DNA of 64,000 nt, from positions 186,001 to 250,000 of the forward strand of contig NZ_FTPD01000006.1 in NCBI RefSeq assembly GCF_900156895.1, written 5' to 3'. Below, piece after piece: positions 35,901-45,010 of the stretch. The position numbers and the translations under genes were made by a program. Position 1 is the first letter of the stretch, and every line of letters starts with the position of its first letter. The notes beneath the pieces were generated by a model. It did no database searches and was not told where the DNA came from. It saw only the letters and a program-made list of their open reading frames with translations. This DNA is from Mesorhizobium prunaredense (lineage in GTDB: Bacteria; Pseudomonadota; Alphaproteobacteria; Rhizobiales; Rhizobiaceae).

Positions 35901-36182
35901 ATGCGTATGAAGCTCCTGCTGGTGACATCAGCGACGATGATGGCGACAGTCGTTGCCCACGCGGACAGTCAGTCCTCGAACACAAGCTCGAATGGCTCGT
36001 CGAACAACGGCGTTGTGCGTGAGCGGATTGTCGAGACCTACTGTGAAGACGACTATTGTGAGACCTACATCAAACGCAGGGTTTACCAGGAGGACCGATC
36101 CTCCCGTCGTTACCAGGATTATGATCGTCGCCGCTATCGCGACCGCTACACGGATGATGATGATGATGATGACGACGATTAG
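35901..36182 (+). CDS. Small secreted protein with polyaspartate tail
   Basis: 93 residues. ATG 35901 follows GGAGG with five bases. A signal peptide (LLLVTSATMMATVVAHA) precedes a Ser/Asn-rich stretch, a CEDDYCETY pair of Cys, an Arg/Tyr-rich region (RRYQDYDRRRYRDRYT) and a tail of nine consecutive Asp residues encoded by tandem GAT/GAC triplets. The combination suggests a metal- or polymer-binding periplasmic protein, but no family was recognised. Tail length may vary by slippage. Confidence 0.65.
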   Translation: MRMKLLLVTSATMMATVVAHADSQSSNTSSNGSSNNGVVRERIVETYCEDDYCETYIKRRVYQEDRSSRRYQDYDRRRYRDRYTDDDDDDDDD

Positions 36183-36325
36183 GGGAAAAGAGGCCGGGCC
36201 GCTGACGCAGGCGAAGGCCTGTTTTGGGATCGGATCGGCGGCCCAGTTTCTCGCATCCTAGATGTTCTTGGCGCACCCAGTACGACGATGACAGCATCGG
36301 CTTCGTGACCTTGCGGCGACGAGGA

Positions 36326-36565
36326 TTATCGCCGCCAGAAGGGCTTGGCGATCTCCGCCTCGACCTGCCGTCTCGTCAGACCGATGTCGTCGATCAAATG
36401 GGGATTGTCCTTCGACATCTGCTCAAGTTCCCAGCGAAAGCGTTTGCGCTCGTCCCAGGCTGCGATAATGCTTCGCAGGGTCGCCAGATTCCGACGCGAC
36501 ATTTCCACCGGCTCCACGGGCGTTCCCCCTGCCTGATGCGGGGCCGATGCAAGAGTATCGTTCAT
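36326..36565 (-). CDS. DUF1127 small protein
   Basis: 79 residues from ATG 36565, which follows GGAGG with five bases. The C-terminal half carries the DUF1127 core (ELEQMSKDNPHLIDDIGLTR, then QVEAEIAKPFWRR). Alphaproteobacteria carry many such proteins; some take part in phosphate, carbon or RNA regulation, but this copy has no known role. It is a longer form with a 30-residue lead. No operon partner on its strand. Confidence 0.8.
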   Translation of the reverse strand: MNDTLASAPHQAGGTPVEPVEMSRRNLATLRSIIAAWDERKRFRWELEQMSKDNPHLIDDIGLTRRQVEAEIAKPFWRR

Positions 36566-36700
36566 AGCAACCTCCATCGGTTTGAAGGTCCAGGGACCCT
36601 CGACCTGAAAGAGGCTGAATTCTGCAGAGTACGAACAGCGTCGTAATTAAGCCCTCCCAAATAGTTCTCAAAACTTCCAAACGGGCTATAGATAGGCCGC

Positions 36701-38218
36701 ATGCAGGGATCGCGCTTTGCCTTTGGTCCGTTCGTGCTTGATTCCGGTGCGGGAACGCTGCTTCGCAACGATGTCCCCGTTGCCGTTGGCTACCGCGGGA
36801 TAAAGCTGCTTGCGGCGCTCGTTGGACGAGCCGGCGAAATCCTCGAGAAGGCCGAGTTGATGGACGCGGCGTGGCCGGACACGGCCGTCGAGGAAGGCAA
36901 CCTCACCGTACAGATCGCGCAGCTGCGAAAGCTGCTTGGCCCGGCTGCCGATGCCGGTAATGGGGGCGGCGAATGGATCGCCACGGTTCCGCGCGTCGGC
37001 TACCGCTTCACAGGGGCCGTCGAACAGCTCGGCGCGAAGCGAAAACCTTTACCGCTGCCCGGCAAGCCATCGATAGCGGTGCTGCCCTTCGTCAATGTCA
37101 GCAACGATCCCGAGCAGGAATCCTTCGCGGATGGCTTGACCGAAGACCTGATCACCGACCTGTCCAGGATCTCCGGCCTGTTCGTCATCGCACGCAACTC
37201 GGCCTTCGCCTACAAAGGAAAGGCGATGGACGTGCGCGATATCGCGCAGGACCTCGGCGTGCGCTACCTGCTGGAGGGGAGCGCACGGCGCGCTACGGGG
37301 CGCGTGCGCATCAACGCCCAGCTGGTCGACGCAGTGAGTGGCGACCATTTATGGGCGGAACGCTTCGATCGCAGCCTGGAAGACATTTTTGCCGTTCAGG
37401 ACGAGGTCACCGGCAAGATCGTCGAGGCGTTGCTCGGCAGGCTGCGCGCACCGCCGCCGCGCAATCGGCCCAAAAATCTCGAGGCTTACGATCTCTGCGT
37501 GCGGGCGCGCAAGCTGATGGATGACACGCCGCAGACGGCGCGCGAAGTGCATCTGATGCTCACCCGCGCGGTTTCGCTCGATCCGGAATATGCCGAGGCC
37601 TATCGCTGGCTTGCCATGAACCACTGGATGGGATGGGTGCATTCCGGCGGACCAACCGAAACGTCCCGTAGCGTTGCGTTGGAACTGGCACGCAAAGCCG
37701 TGGCGATCGACCCCAACGATGCCGGCTGCCGCTGGGTTTTGGCTTACCTGCTTGCCTATGAGCGCAGCTTCGCCGAGGCAGATGCGGAATTCGCCAAGGC
37801 GATCGAGCTCGATCCGAACGAGGCCGATGCCTGGGCGGCATTATCCGACATCGCGGTCCTGGCCGGTCGGGTCCAGGAAGGCCTTGAGCACATTCGCAAG
37901 GCGTTCCGGCTGAACCCGTTTCCGGCAAGTTGGTACTATCTGACGCTCGGCCAGGCGCAATATGCGGCCGGCGAATACGAAGCCGCTGTCGAGACACTGC
38001 GCAGGGACGAGACTTATCGTACAAGCTCACGCCGCTTCCTGGCGGCAAGCCTTGCCCAACTGGGCCGGGTCGAGGAGGCGCGCGCAGAGGCCGAACTGTT
38101 CCTCGTCGGCAACCCGCATTTCACAACCCGCCACTGGGCCGCGACGGAGCCATTCCGCGACGCTGCGACGCTCGAGCATTTCGTTGACGGCTTCCGCAAG
38201 GCTGGTCTTCCGGAGTGA
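36701..38218 (+). CDS. Winged-helix regulator with TolB-like and TPR domains
   Basis: 505 residues. Residues 1-110 form an OmpR/PhoB (CadC-type) winged helix: FAFGPFVLDSGAGTLLRNDV, GYRGIKLLAALVGRAGEILE, LTVQIAQLRKLLG, IATVPRVGYRFTG. Then a TolB/FlgO-like domain (PSIAVLPFVNVSNDPEQE, FADGLTEDLITDLSR, GRVRINAQLVDAVSGDHLWA) and TPR repeats. There is no membrane helix, unlike CadC. The middle part matches the cyclase protein at 33141 closely. It may sense a small molecule or protein through the TPRs. The DUF1127 gene is divergent from it. Confidence 0.85.
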   Translation: MQGSRFAFGPFVLDSGAGTLLRNDVPVAVGYRGIKLLAALVGRAGEILEKAELMDAAWPDTAVEEGNLTVQIAQLRKLLGPAADAGNGGGEWIATVPRVGYRFTGAVEQLGAKRKPLPLPGKPSIAVLPFVNVSNDPEQESFADGLTEDLITDLSRISGLFVIARNSAFAYKGKAMDVRDIAQDLGVRYLLEGSARRATGRVRINAQLVDAVSGDHLWAERFDRSLEDIFAVQDEVTGKIVEALLGRLRAPPPRNRPKNLEAYDLCVRARKLMDDTPQTAREVHLMLTRAVSLDPEYAEAYRWLAMNHWMGWVHSGGPTETSRSVALELARKAVAIDPNDAGCRWVLAYLLAYERSFAEADAEFAKAIELDPNEADAWAALSDIAVLAGRVQEGLEHIRKAFRLNPFPASWYYLTLGQAQYAAGEYEAAVETLRRDETYRTSSRRFLAASLAQLGRVEEARAEAELFLVGNPHFTTRHWAATEPFRDAATLEHFVDGFRKAGLPE

Positions 38219-38263
38219 CGTGCCGGCGTGACGTCCCAAACGCTTTCCGCACCGTTCGTGCGA

Positions 38264-38656
38264 CTACGCCTCAAAGCGACTCGTGGCGTCACGATCGCGT
38301 TCGTACCGTCTCGTGAGCGGAAACGGCGGCAACCAGGACTCGCGACGGATGATCCAGCTTTCGTAGGTTGGCATCAGTTGGTCAGGGGCGTCCAGGGATC
38401 CCAGGTTCACTTCGATTTCGTCTGCGGTGCGTCCGAAAATTGTCGAGCCGCAGCGGGGGCAGAAAAACCGTCCGGCGTAGTCGCGCGTCTCGCCTTCGAT
38501 CGTCACCGCATCCTGGGGGAACACCGCCGAAGCGTTAAAAAGGGCGCCATGGTGCTTGCGGCAGTCGAGACAATGACAAATGCCGACCCGGTATGGGAGT
38601 CCCGACGCCACAATCCGGACGTTGCCGCACAGGCAACCGCCAGTGAATCGGTCCAT
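38264..38656 (-). CDS. GFA-domain (glutathione-dependent formaldehyde-activating-like) protein
   Basis: 130 residues with the zinc-binding GFA fold: GGCLCGNVRIVASGLPYRVG, CHCLDCRKHHGALF, VTIEGETRDYAGRFFCPRC, GSTIFGRTADEIEVNLGSLD. The four pairs of Cys that bind two zinc ions are present. True Gfa enzymes couple formaldehyde to glutathione; most homologues, this one included, have unknown substrates. ATG 38656 follows GGAGGAG. It converges with the regulator at 36701. Confidence 0.88.
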   Translation of the reverse strand: MDRFTGGCLCGNVRIVASGLPYRVGICHCLDCRKHHGALFNASAVFPQDAVTIEGETRDYAGRFFCPRCGSTIFGRTADEIEVNLGSLDAPDQLMPTYESWIIRRESWLPPFPLTRRYERDRDATSRFEA

Positions 38657-38838
38657 GCTGCGTCTCCTCCAAAATCAAGCGGTCGCAATGGCTACAACGA
38701 ACGGCACCGTCATTGCAATTGCCCCGCTGCGGGCGGTCCACGGGCGGGGCGCGTCGTCTTCTGTAGCGGGCGATAGCTAGGTCGCTTGCTGCAGCCGCGT
38801 GCCATCTGGAAAGTTCGGACGACGCGGTCCTTTCGCTC

Positions 38839-38884
38839 TTGACAATTACACTCGTCAACGGCATTTGACAGGAAAACTTGTCAA
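38839..38884 (+). promoter_or_regulatory. Two tandem dyads ahead of the ArsR/SRPBCC pair
   Basis: Dyad 1 is TTGAC-N10-GTCAA (38839-38858); dyad 2 is TTGACA-N8-TGTCAA (38865-38884). Their left arms are 26 bp apart, close to 2.5 helical turns. They lie 13 bases before the ArsR start at 38897. Half-site TTGAC(A) is also a -35-like sequence, so the operators and promoter probably overlap. This is the expected layout for an autoregulated ArsR-type repressor. Confidence 0.6.
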
Positions 38885-38896
38885 TGTGGGGGCTGC

Positions 38897-39505
38897 ATGC
38901 TCGATATCGAAGTCATAGATCGGCCGAGCGCGGCCGCCGCCGCGTTGGAGCCCGTTCGGAGCCAACTCCTCTCAGAGCTGCGGGAGCCGGCCTCGGCCGC
39001 TACCCTCGCCACACGCCTCGGCCTCAAGCGGCAGAAGATCAATTACCACCTGCATGCTCTGGAGGAGCACGGGCTTGTCCAAGTTGCAGACACGCGCAAA
39101 TGGGGTGGCCTGACGGAGCGGCTCATGGTGGCGAGCGCCACAAGCTATGTCGTCTCGACGAGCGCGCTGGGTCCGGTCGGCGCCGATCCGACCCGCACCT
39201 CGGACCGCCTGTCGGCAAGCTACCTCATCGCGCTCGGCGCTCGGTTGGTGCGGGAGATCGGAGCTCTCCAGCGCGCCGCCACGGATGCCGGCAAGCGCCT
39301 GGCAACCTTGGCGATCGACACCGAAATCCGCTTCCGCTCCGCCGCCGACCGCGCCTCGTTCTCGCGTGAATTGACTGAGGCCATCACCACGCTGGCGGCA
39401 CGCTATCACAACGAAACCGCGCCGCAGGGACGGTCCCACCGCCTTGTCGTGACGGCGCACCCCTCACCAGCCAATCCGCAAGGAAAGGACGTTCAATGCC
39501 AGTAA
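38897..39505 (+). CDS. ArsR-type helix-turn-helix regulator
   Basis: 202 residues with an N-terminal winged helix: VRSQLLSELREPASAATLAT, RLGLKRQKINYHLHALEEHG, LVQVADTRKWGGLTERLMVA. The C-terminal 100 residues are helical (LIALGARLVREIGALQRAAT) and have no Cys metal site, so this is not a metal sensor. Such regulators are paired with SRPBCC genes, as here: the next gene begins ten bases before this stop. Two dyads upstream suggest autoregulation. Confidence 0.85.
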   Translation: MLDIEVIDRPSAAAAALEPVRSQLLSELREPASAATLATRLGLKRQKINYHLHALEEHGLVQVADTRKWGGLTERLMVASATSYVVSTSALGPVGADPTRTSDRLSASYLIALGARLVREIGALQRAATDAGKRLATLAIDTEIRFRSAADRASFSRELTEAITTLAARYHNETAPQGRSHRLVVTAHPSPANPQGKDVQCQ

Positions 39506-40296
39506 GAAAAGATGCTGCCGGCAATCGCTCCGTCGAGGCGCAAGTGGATGTCCCCGGTACACCGCAGGGCGTCTGGAACGCGATCGCAACGGGACCTGGA
39601 ATATCTCAATGGTTCGTGCAGAGCGAACTCGAAGGCCGCATCGGAGGAACCGCCGTTTCGCATTTCGCTGCCGATGGAAGCATGGATTCCGTCGCCACCA
39701 TCACAGCTTGGGAGCCGCCCAGGCGGTTTGTCGCAGAAGCACCCGGCGAGCCGGGAACGGTAGCGACGGAATGGATTGTGGAGGCAAAATCCGGTGGGCT
39801 TTGCAGCGTTCGCGTGGTCCATCGCTGGTTCGCGACTTCCGATGATTGGGACGATCAGTTCGAGGCCCACAGCTACGGATGGATCTCCTTCTTTCGCCTG
39901 CTCCGCCTCTACCTCACGCATTTTCCCGGGCAGCACGGCTCGGCTTTTCAGCTTTTGGTCCCGTCTTCTGAGCCTTTGGCCGATGCATGGCGAAAACTGG
40001 TTAAACCCTTGGGCCTGGTGAATGCGACTGAACAACAGCGCGTCACCCCTCCGGACACGCAGGCATTCGAGGGCGTCGTCGAACGAGCAGGGCCGCAAGA
40101 CCATCCCGAACTGGTGGTCCGGCTGGACCAGCCCGCGCCGGGCTTCGCGCACCTCTTCGCCTTGCCGATCGGCGGGATGACTTACCTGTCCGCGCGGTTT
40201 TTCCTGTTTGGCGACGATGCAGCGAGCATCGCAAAACGGGAGGAGCCAAAATGGCGAACCTGGCTTCAAAAGCACTTTCCAACTCCCGCGGAGTAG
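39496..40296 (+). CDS. SRPBCC (AHSA1-like) domain protein
   Basis: 266 residues. The start EAQVDVPGTPQGVWNAIATG, PGISQWFVQSELEG and the WEPPRRFVAEAP segment are the AHSA1/START-like fold; a second half (AGPQDHPELVVRLDQPAPGF to RTWLQKHF) has the same type of strands and may be a second, degenerate copy. The family binds hydrophobic ligands. It overlaps the ArsR gene by ten bases, so the protein may modify or scavenge the molecule sensed by that regulator. Cytoplasmic. Confidence 0.82.
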   Translation: MPVRKDAAGNRSVEAQVDVPGTPQGVWNAIATGPGISQWFVQSELEGRIGGTAVSHFAADGSMDSVATITAWEPPRRFVAEAPGEPGTVATEWIVEAKSGGLCSVRVVHRWFATSDDWDDQFEAHSYGWISFFRLLRLYLTHFPGQHGSAFQLLVPSSEPLADAWRKLVKPLGLVNATEQQRVTPPDTQAFEGVVERAGPQDHPELVVRLDQPAPGFAHLFALPIGGMTYLSARFFLFGDDAASIAKREEPKWRTWLQKHFPTPAE

Positions 40297-40415
40297 GCGC
40301 CGACCCGTGACACTACCGTCTGGTCTAGGCGCAATATAGGAGCGCACGTTCGCAATCTTCATTGCGAGGCGTTTGCCTCGGGCAGGGTCTGCGTTCCAGT
40401 CAAGCATTCCTTCGT

Positions 40416-41128
40416 TCAGCGAATGATCTCCCGGATCGCGATGGCAACCAGAACGAGACCGGCAACCGCTTCGATGGACCGCGTTACGGCCGTGATCAGG
40501 CGCGGCCGGCTTTCGAAAAGCCCAACCAGCTGCCGGCGGAAGAAAACGGTGGCCAACGCGACGGCACACAGGGTAAGCGCGACGCCCGCCATCATTGTCA
40601 CCGCAAAGGCGATGCCCGCTTCGGGGACGCCTCGGACGATCGCGAACGTCATCACGAAGAGCGTCAGGGGACAAGGAATAAGGCCAGCCATGAAACCGAA
40701 CGCCGCCCCTTCCTCGGCATCATGTTTGTGGCCTGCATGGCTGAAGGCGCGCCACAGCATCCACAGTCCGATGAGGCCCATCAGGCCGCGGCTGAGGGTC
40801 TCGAGCGCAGGGGCACGGCCGACGCTTCCGAGCGCGACGGAGACGAGAGGAAGCGACAGCATGGCGATCAGAACCGCCATGGTGACGTGGGTGAACGAAA
40901 GCGCCAGCGATACCAGCAGGCTGCGGCCCATGCCCGCCGACGATCCCGTAAGATAGGTGGCCAATACCGCCTTGCTGTGCCCCGGGGTCATGGCATGGAC
41001 GGCCCCGAACACGATGCCCATCGGCAAGAATGCGGCCAAGGCGGTCCAGCGCCGCCCTCGGCGAACGCCTTTATGTGTCCGGCGAAAGCGAGATAGATAT
41101 CCCTCTGAACGTCGATGACCCATTGCAT
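40416..41128 (-). pseudogene. NicO-family nickel/cobalt exporter, frameshifted
   Basis: Two minus-strand frames join to a full-length NicO/RcnA-like protein. From ATG 41128 frame 1 gives MQWVIDVQRDIYLAFAGHIK and AFAEGG; after a one-base indel near 41046-41055 the second frame continues WTALAAFLPMGIVFGAVHAM, TPGHSKAVLATYLTGSSAGM and AFSHAGHKHDAEEGAAFGFM, then GLIPCPLTLFVMTFAIVRG. The family exports Ni2+ or Co2+; the His loop and H-x4-D-like motif (HAMTPGHSK) are intact. It is either a decaying gene or a sequencing error. Confidence 0.7.
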
Positions 41129-41137
41129 CCCGGCAGC

Positions 41138-41567
41138 CTAAATCCAGCTCAAGGTGATTGCTGCGACCACCAGGTAGCGAGCGACCTTTGCGACCGCGAC
41201 AATGACGACAAAGCTCCATAACGGTTCGCGCAGGATGCCCGCCACCACCGTCAACGGATCGCCAACAACAGGCATCCAGCTCAGCAACAGCGACCATCTC
41301 CCATACCGGTGGTACCATTTCGTGGCGCGATCGAGCATTTCAGGAATGGCGGGAAACCAATTTCGGGTCCGGAACCGTTCGACGCCGCGCCCAATCAGCC
41401 AGTTGGCTGCGGAACCAAGAACGTTTCCGACGCTGGCCACCAGGACCAGCAGCGCCTCTGGAAAGGATTCCATCAGCAAAAAGCCCGGCGAGTGCGGCCT
41501 CGGATTGCATCGGCAGGATCGTTGTGGCCACCGCGAACAGTCCGGCATAGACCGCGAGTTCACCCAT
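41138..41567 (-). pseudogene. YqaA/DedA-like membrane protein, frameshifted
   Basis: From ATG 41567 the first frame gives MGELAVYAGLFAVATTILPM and QSEAALAGL; after a slip in the run of A residues near 41478-41482 (plus strand) the second frame continues LLMESFPEALLVLVASVGNV, LGSAANWLIGRGVERFR, WYHRYGRWSLLLSWMPVVGD, PLTVVAGILREPLWSFV. This is the short YqaA-type member of the SNARE-associated/DedA group. It ends ten bases before the NicO frame begins. A homopolymer indel makes a sequencing error a real alternative. Confidence 0.7.
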
Positions 41568-41574
41568 GAGTTGC

Positions 41575-41775
41575 TCAAGGTTGACGGGGCCAGTCGGGAT
41601 GGAGCTCGTCGATCACATATGTATGTGAATGCCGACGTCCGGATCGGCTTGAGCCTTGATCCCAATGCGGATCGTCTTCGGGCAGGTCGTGATGATGGTG
41701 GTCCATGACCTCCGGGTCTGACGCGGGCCACACCATGGCAGCGGCGACGACCGCAGCGCCCGCTATGCAAGCCAT
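41575..41775 (-). pseudogene. C-terminal relic of an MFS transporter with His-rich tail
   Basis: About 66 residues: one hydrophobic helix (MACIAGAAVVAAAMVWPASD) then DPEVMDHHHHDLPEDDPHWD, SRSGRRHSHTYVIDELHPDW and PRQP. This kind of metal-ligand-rich tail after the last helix is found in some rhizobial MFS transporters, with the remaining eleven helices missing here. It stands eight bases upstream of the YqaA-like frame. It could instead be a short independent protein. Confidence 0.5.
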
Positions 41776-41787
41776 TGTCAGGAACCG

Positions 41788-42323
41788 TCAGTCGTCAGCG
41801 ATGGAGCTGGCCACGATTGATCCTTCCGCCGTCGGGGAAGCCGGGAATTTCAGATTGACGAATTGCTCACGCCCGCCGGCGATCAGAATATAGAACCTGG
41901 ATATCTGCACCGCATCACGTTCTTCATCGATCTTCTCGGCGTCGGTCCGAGTGAAGAAACTCTTCAGGAACAGCTCATGATCGACGTCGGTCATAGCTAC
42001 TGTGCAAGTCTGCACCGCGGTCCCGTCCAACCTGGCTCTTGTCACGCCCACGACGGATCCTCTCGGCATGGTGTCGTCTGCCGAGTGGTCCAGGCCTTGG
42101 CCGCCTCAACATTGTTAACGGGAGCCAAGGTCGCAAGGGAGTCTCCCGACACGGGCGTCCATCCGCGCCCCCTCGCGGCCTCCACCGTTCGGTCGAAATC
42201 AGGGCCGTGCGCCAGGCAGATGCTGTGGAACGCTTCCAGCGCGCGCTCGACATCGACACCTGCGTACACGGGGGATGCCGGACAAAGGGCTATAAATAAC
42301 GTCAGCAGGAAGCGGGGCGACAT
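41788..42323 (-). pseudogene. Secreted protein of about 178 residues, frameshifted
   Basis: From ATG 42323 the frame encodes a signal peptide (FLLTLFIALCPASPVYAG) and VERALEAFHSICLAHGPDFD, RTVEAARGRGWTPVSGDSLA. Near 42060-42080 an indel moves the reading to MPRGSVVGVTRARLDGTAVQ, TCTVAMTDVDHELFLKSFFT and FYILIAGGREQFVNLKFPAS. The two Cys (ICLAHG, QTCTVAM) would pair in the restored protein. Homologues of this layout are secreted proteins of unknown role. It belongs to the run of frameshifted genes here. Confidence 0.6.
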
Positions 42324-42424
42324 TTCATACTTCTAGCCAGCCGAAAGTGATCGACAACCTTTCCAACGTTCATTCTGCGCAATTGATCCATCCTGGTAAA
42401 ACGCTCCGAAGCGACAAGGCTGCA

Positions 42425-43642
42425 TCAACGTTCCTCCGGGGGCTTGAGATGCCGGAACTGCATCAGCAGCAGCAGATCGTAGGTGATCTTCAGGGTACCG
42501 CAAATGAGGAGGGGCCAAGCCCTGAACGAGGCCGCGAACAGCGCGCCGGCCAGCGCGGGACTGACTGCGGCGGCGAGACTGCGCGGCACCGATGTAAAGC
42601 TCGCGGCCGCCGCCCGTTCCGCCTCCGTGACGACGGCCATCACGTAAGATGATCGCGTCGGCACGTCCATCTGCGAAAGTGCTGCGCGGATCAGCAGCAG
42701 GATGAGTGCCAGAGGCAGCGTGGGCGCCAACGCCGCCAGCATCAGGGCGATGCTCGACGGAATGTGGGTGAACACCATCGTGTTGATCAATCCAATGTGC
42801 CGGGACAGCCAAGCGGAAACCGGGAAGGAGAACGCCGAAAGCACGCCGGACCAGAAGAAGAAAAATCCCGCTTCCGAAAGCGACAGATCGAATTTCTCGA
42901 AAAGCCAGAGGGCAAGCAGCGACTGGACGACAAAGCCTCCGGCAAAAGCATCGAGGCTGAAAAGCGCCGCGAGCTTGAACACAATCTTGCGCGAGGGGCC
43001 AAGTGCGGACCCGGTGCTGGACTCCGTCCCTGGACGGCGCTGCGGGATCTGCGCGTAAAGGAGGCCGCCGAGAAGGCCCAGAAACGCATAGAGCACGAAC
43101 ATCGCCTTGATGCCGGTGAGTTGGTCGAGGCCGGCTCCGGCCAGAAGATCAGGTGTTGCCGAAGCGAGCGCGCCAACCGCGGCTGCGAGCGCACCTACAA
43201 GGCTGTAATGCGCGAACATCTTGGTCCGCGCGGCATCGGTGACTTCGCGGGTCAGCACGGCATGTTCCAAGGGCACGAAGACGCTGACGCTGCCGGCCGA
43301 CGGGTTAATAGTGCCTGCGAACGCGACCACCAAAAGCAGCGCGTAGTCGTGCACCATAGCAAAGGCCACCCCCGTGGCGACCATCAAGCTGGCGGCGGCA
43401 AACAGGAGTTGGCGGTGATCGTAGCGGACGCCGAGGACTCCGACACCGATGGTTAAAAGTGCAGAGCCAAGAAGTGATACCGTTGCGATAATCCCGACCT
43501 GCAGGGGCGCAAAGCCTAATGCAAGCAGATAGACCGGCAGCAGAACGGCAACGAAGCCATCGCCCATGTCGCGCAAGGCACGGGCCATGAAAAGAAAGGT
43601 CGTCGAATGGATCCGCAACACTGATCTGCCTGCCCTCATCAC
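42425..43642 (-). CDS. MFS transporter
   Basis: A 405-residue protein with twelve predicted membrane segments and typical MFS loops (RALRDMGDGFVAVLLPVYLL, GVRYDHRQLLFAAASLMVAT, AALSQMDVPTRSSYVMAVVT, PRSLAAAVSPALAGALFAAS). The Asp-Met-Gly-Asp loop and MDVPTR motif resemble members that sit beside NicO exporters. Substrate unknown. It is the only intact frame in a block whose neighbours carry frameshifts. Confidence 0.82.
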   Translation of the reverse strand: MMRAGRSVLRIHSTTFLFMARALRDMGDGFVAVLLPVYLLALGFAPLQVGIIATVSLLGSALLTIGVGVLGVRYDHRQLLFAAASLMVATGVAFAMVHDYALLLVVAFAGTINPSAGSVSVFVPLEHAVLTREVTDAARTKMFAHYSLVGALAAAVGALASATPDLLAGAGLDQLTGIKAMFVLYAFLGLLGGLLYAQIPQRRPGTESSTGSALGPSRKIVFKLAALFSLDAFAGGFVVQSLLALWLFEKFDLSLSEAGFFFFWSGVLSAFSFPVSAWLSRHIGLINTMVFTHIPSSIALMLAALAPTLPLALILLLIRAALSQMDVPTRSSYVMAVVTEAERAAAASFTSVPRSLAAAVSPALAGALFAASFRAWPLLICGTLKITYDLLLLMQFRHLKPPEER

Positions 43643-43766
43643 CTGCGTGAGCTCCGGCGTGTTCTGTTCAGGCGGCCGTTTCGACCGGCAGGTCGGCGAC
43701 CGCTTCGACGCGCCATTGATCTTACCCTACAGCACACCGCCATGGCAGCCGACGAAGCTTTCCGAG

Positions 43767-44725
43767 CTATGTTTGCCGACTTCGTGCGGGCAAGCCGCTG
43801 GGGTGCTTCTGCGCAGTCTGCTCCACTCCTGCAAGCAGATCGAAGAGCCATGCCACGCCCGCATCCATCATCGCGACCTTGGGAGCGATGGCGTTGAGCC
43901 GGAAGCCGGGCAACGGCAACGGGGCATCGAGGCTCAGCACGCCAAAACGCGCCGCATGCATGGCAACGAACCGCCGTGGCAGGGCCGAGATGAGGTCGGT
44001 CTCGGCGATGATGGCAAGCGCGAACATGAAGTTCGGAACCGTCAACGCAACCCGTCGCGCCCGGCCTTGCTTGGCCAGTTGTTCATCCACGAAGCCATAA
44101 GGGTCGCCACTGTCCGAGACGACCAGATGCTGCAGGTCGCAGTATCGCTCCAGGCTCGGATCACGCGCGAACGGATGTCCAAGACGCATGGCAATGACAA
44201 AGTCTTCTTCGTAGATGCAGCGCTTTTCGAAGCGAGGTGGGATGTCATCGGACGGAATGATCGCGATATCGATGGCGTGCGCCTCGAGATCGACTATCGC
44301 GCTCCGCCAGACGCGGGCTGGCGAGGGCAAGAGCTGACGCACGCCGACGTCGATGCGTGGCGCAGTCCGGCTGAGCTCGGCGAGGAGGGGGCGCAGGATC
44401 ACGGCTGAGACACCGTCGGTGCGCCGATTGCGAACCGGCGCATGGCCGTGGCGGGATCGAAGGGCGCGGCAGTCGCCATCACGCTGCGCACGCGCGCCAG
44501 AACCTCGGCGATCGGCGCGGCCAGTTCCGTTGCACGCGCCGTCGGCACCACGCCCTTGGGCGTTCTTGGGAACAGCGGATCGTTGAGGAGCCGGCGCAGC
44601 CGGCCGAGCCCGTGACTGACGGCCGATGGCGTCAGATTAAGCCGGTCCGCCGCCCGGCCCACGTGGCCCTCTCCGAGTACGGCCTCGAAGAGGACGAGGA
44701 TTGAGATCGGTGCGCGAAAGATCAA
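43767..44725 (-). pseudogene. LysR-family regulator, frameshifted
   Basis: From ATG 44725 the first frame encodes the winged helix: ISILVLFEAVLGEGHVGRAA, DRLNLTPSAVSHGLGRLRRL, LNDPLFPRTPKGVVPTARAT, then RRFAIGAPTV and a premature stop at about 44399. The next frame continues ILRPLLAELSRTAPRIDVGV, EAHAIDIAIIPSDDIPPRFE, FDLLAGVEQTAQ. A missing G in the ACCGACGG region (about 44412) restores APDGVSAVILRPLLAEL, the family consensus. Restored length is about 319 residues, normal for LysR. Confidence 0.8.
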
Positions 44726-45010
44726 TTTCGTTCAGCATATTCCTGAAGTCATATCATCGGCTTCATCAACATCAACATGCAATTTTACCGGCTGAGCGGT
44801 GCATCGCTCGGACGAACGCGAATGGCGGCTCGCGCACCGTCACGCGGACCCGCTCGTCCGGGGTATCAGCCTGGAACAGGCAGCCGCGCTGGCCCGCCGC
44901 TGTCTCCCAAGCTTCAGCGTCGCCGCCGTCCTTGCCGGTCGCCAAGATGATTGCCGCCGACTGATGATCGGCTGCACGGCAACGAGGTGATGCGAGAGAC
45001 GGTCTGGTTG
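44726..45010. other. Intergenic stretch without a recognised gene
   Basis: A short plus-strand frame here (HADPLVRGISLEQAAALARR) has no homology that I recognise. No RNA gene was recognised. Confidence 0.4.

Noticed and set aside
35847..35985. N-terminal extension of the oxidoreductase relic on the minus strand
   Set aside because: It is antisense to the Asp-tailed gene and does not resemble the MDR N-terminus.
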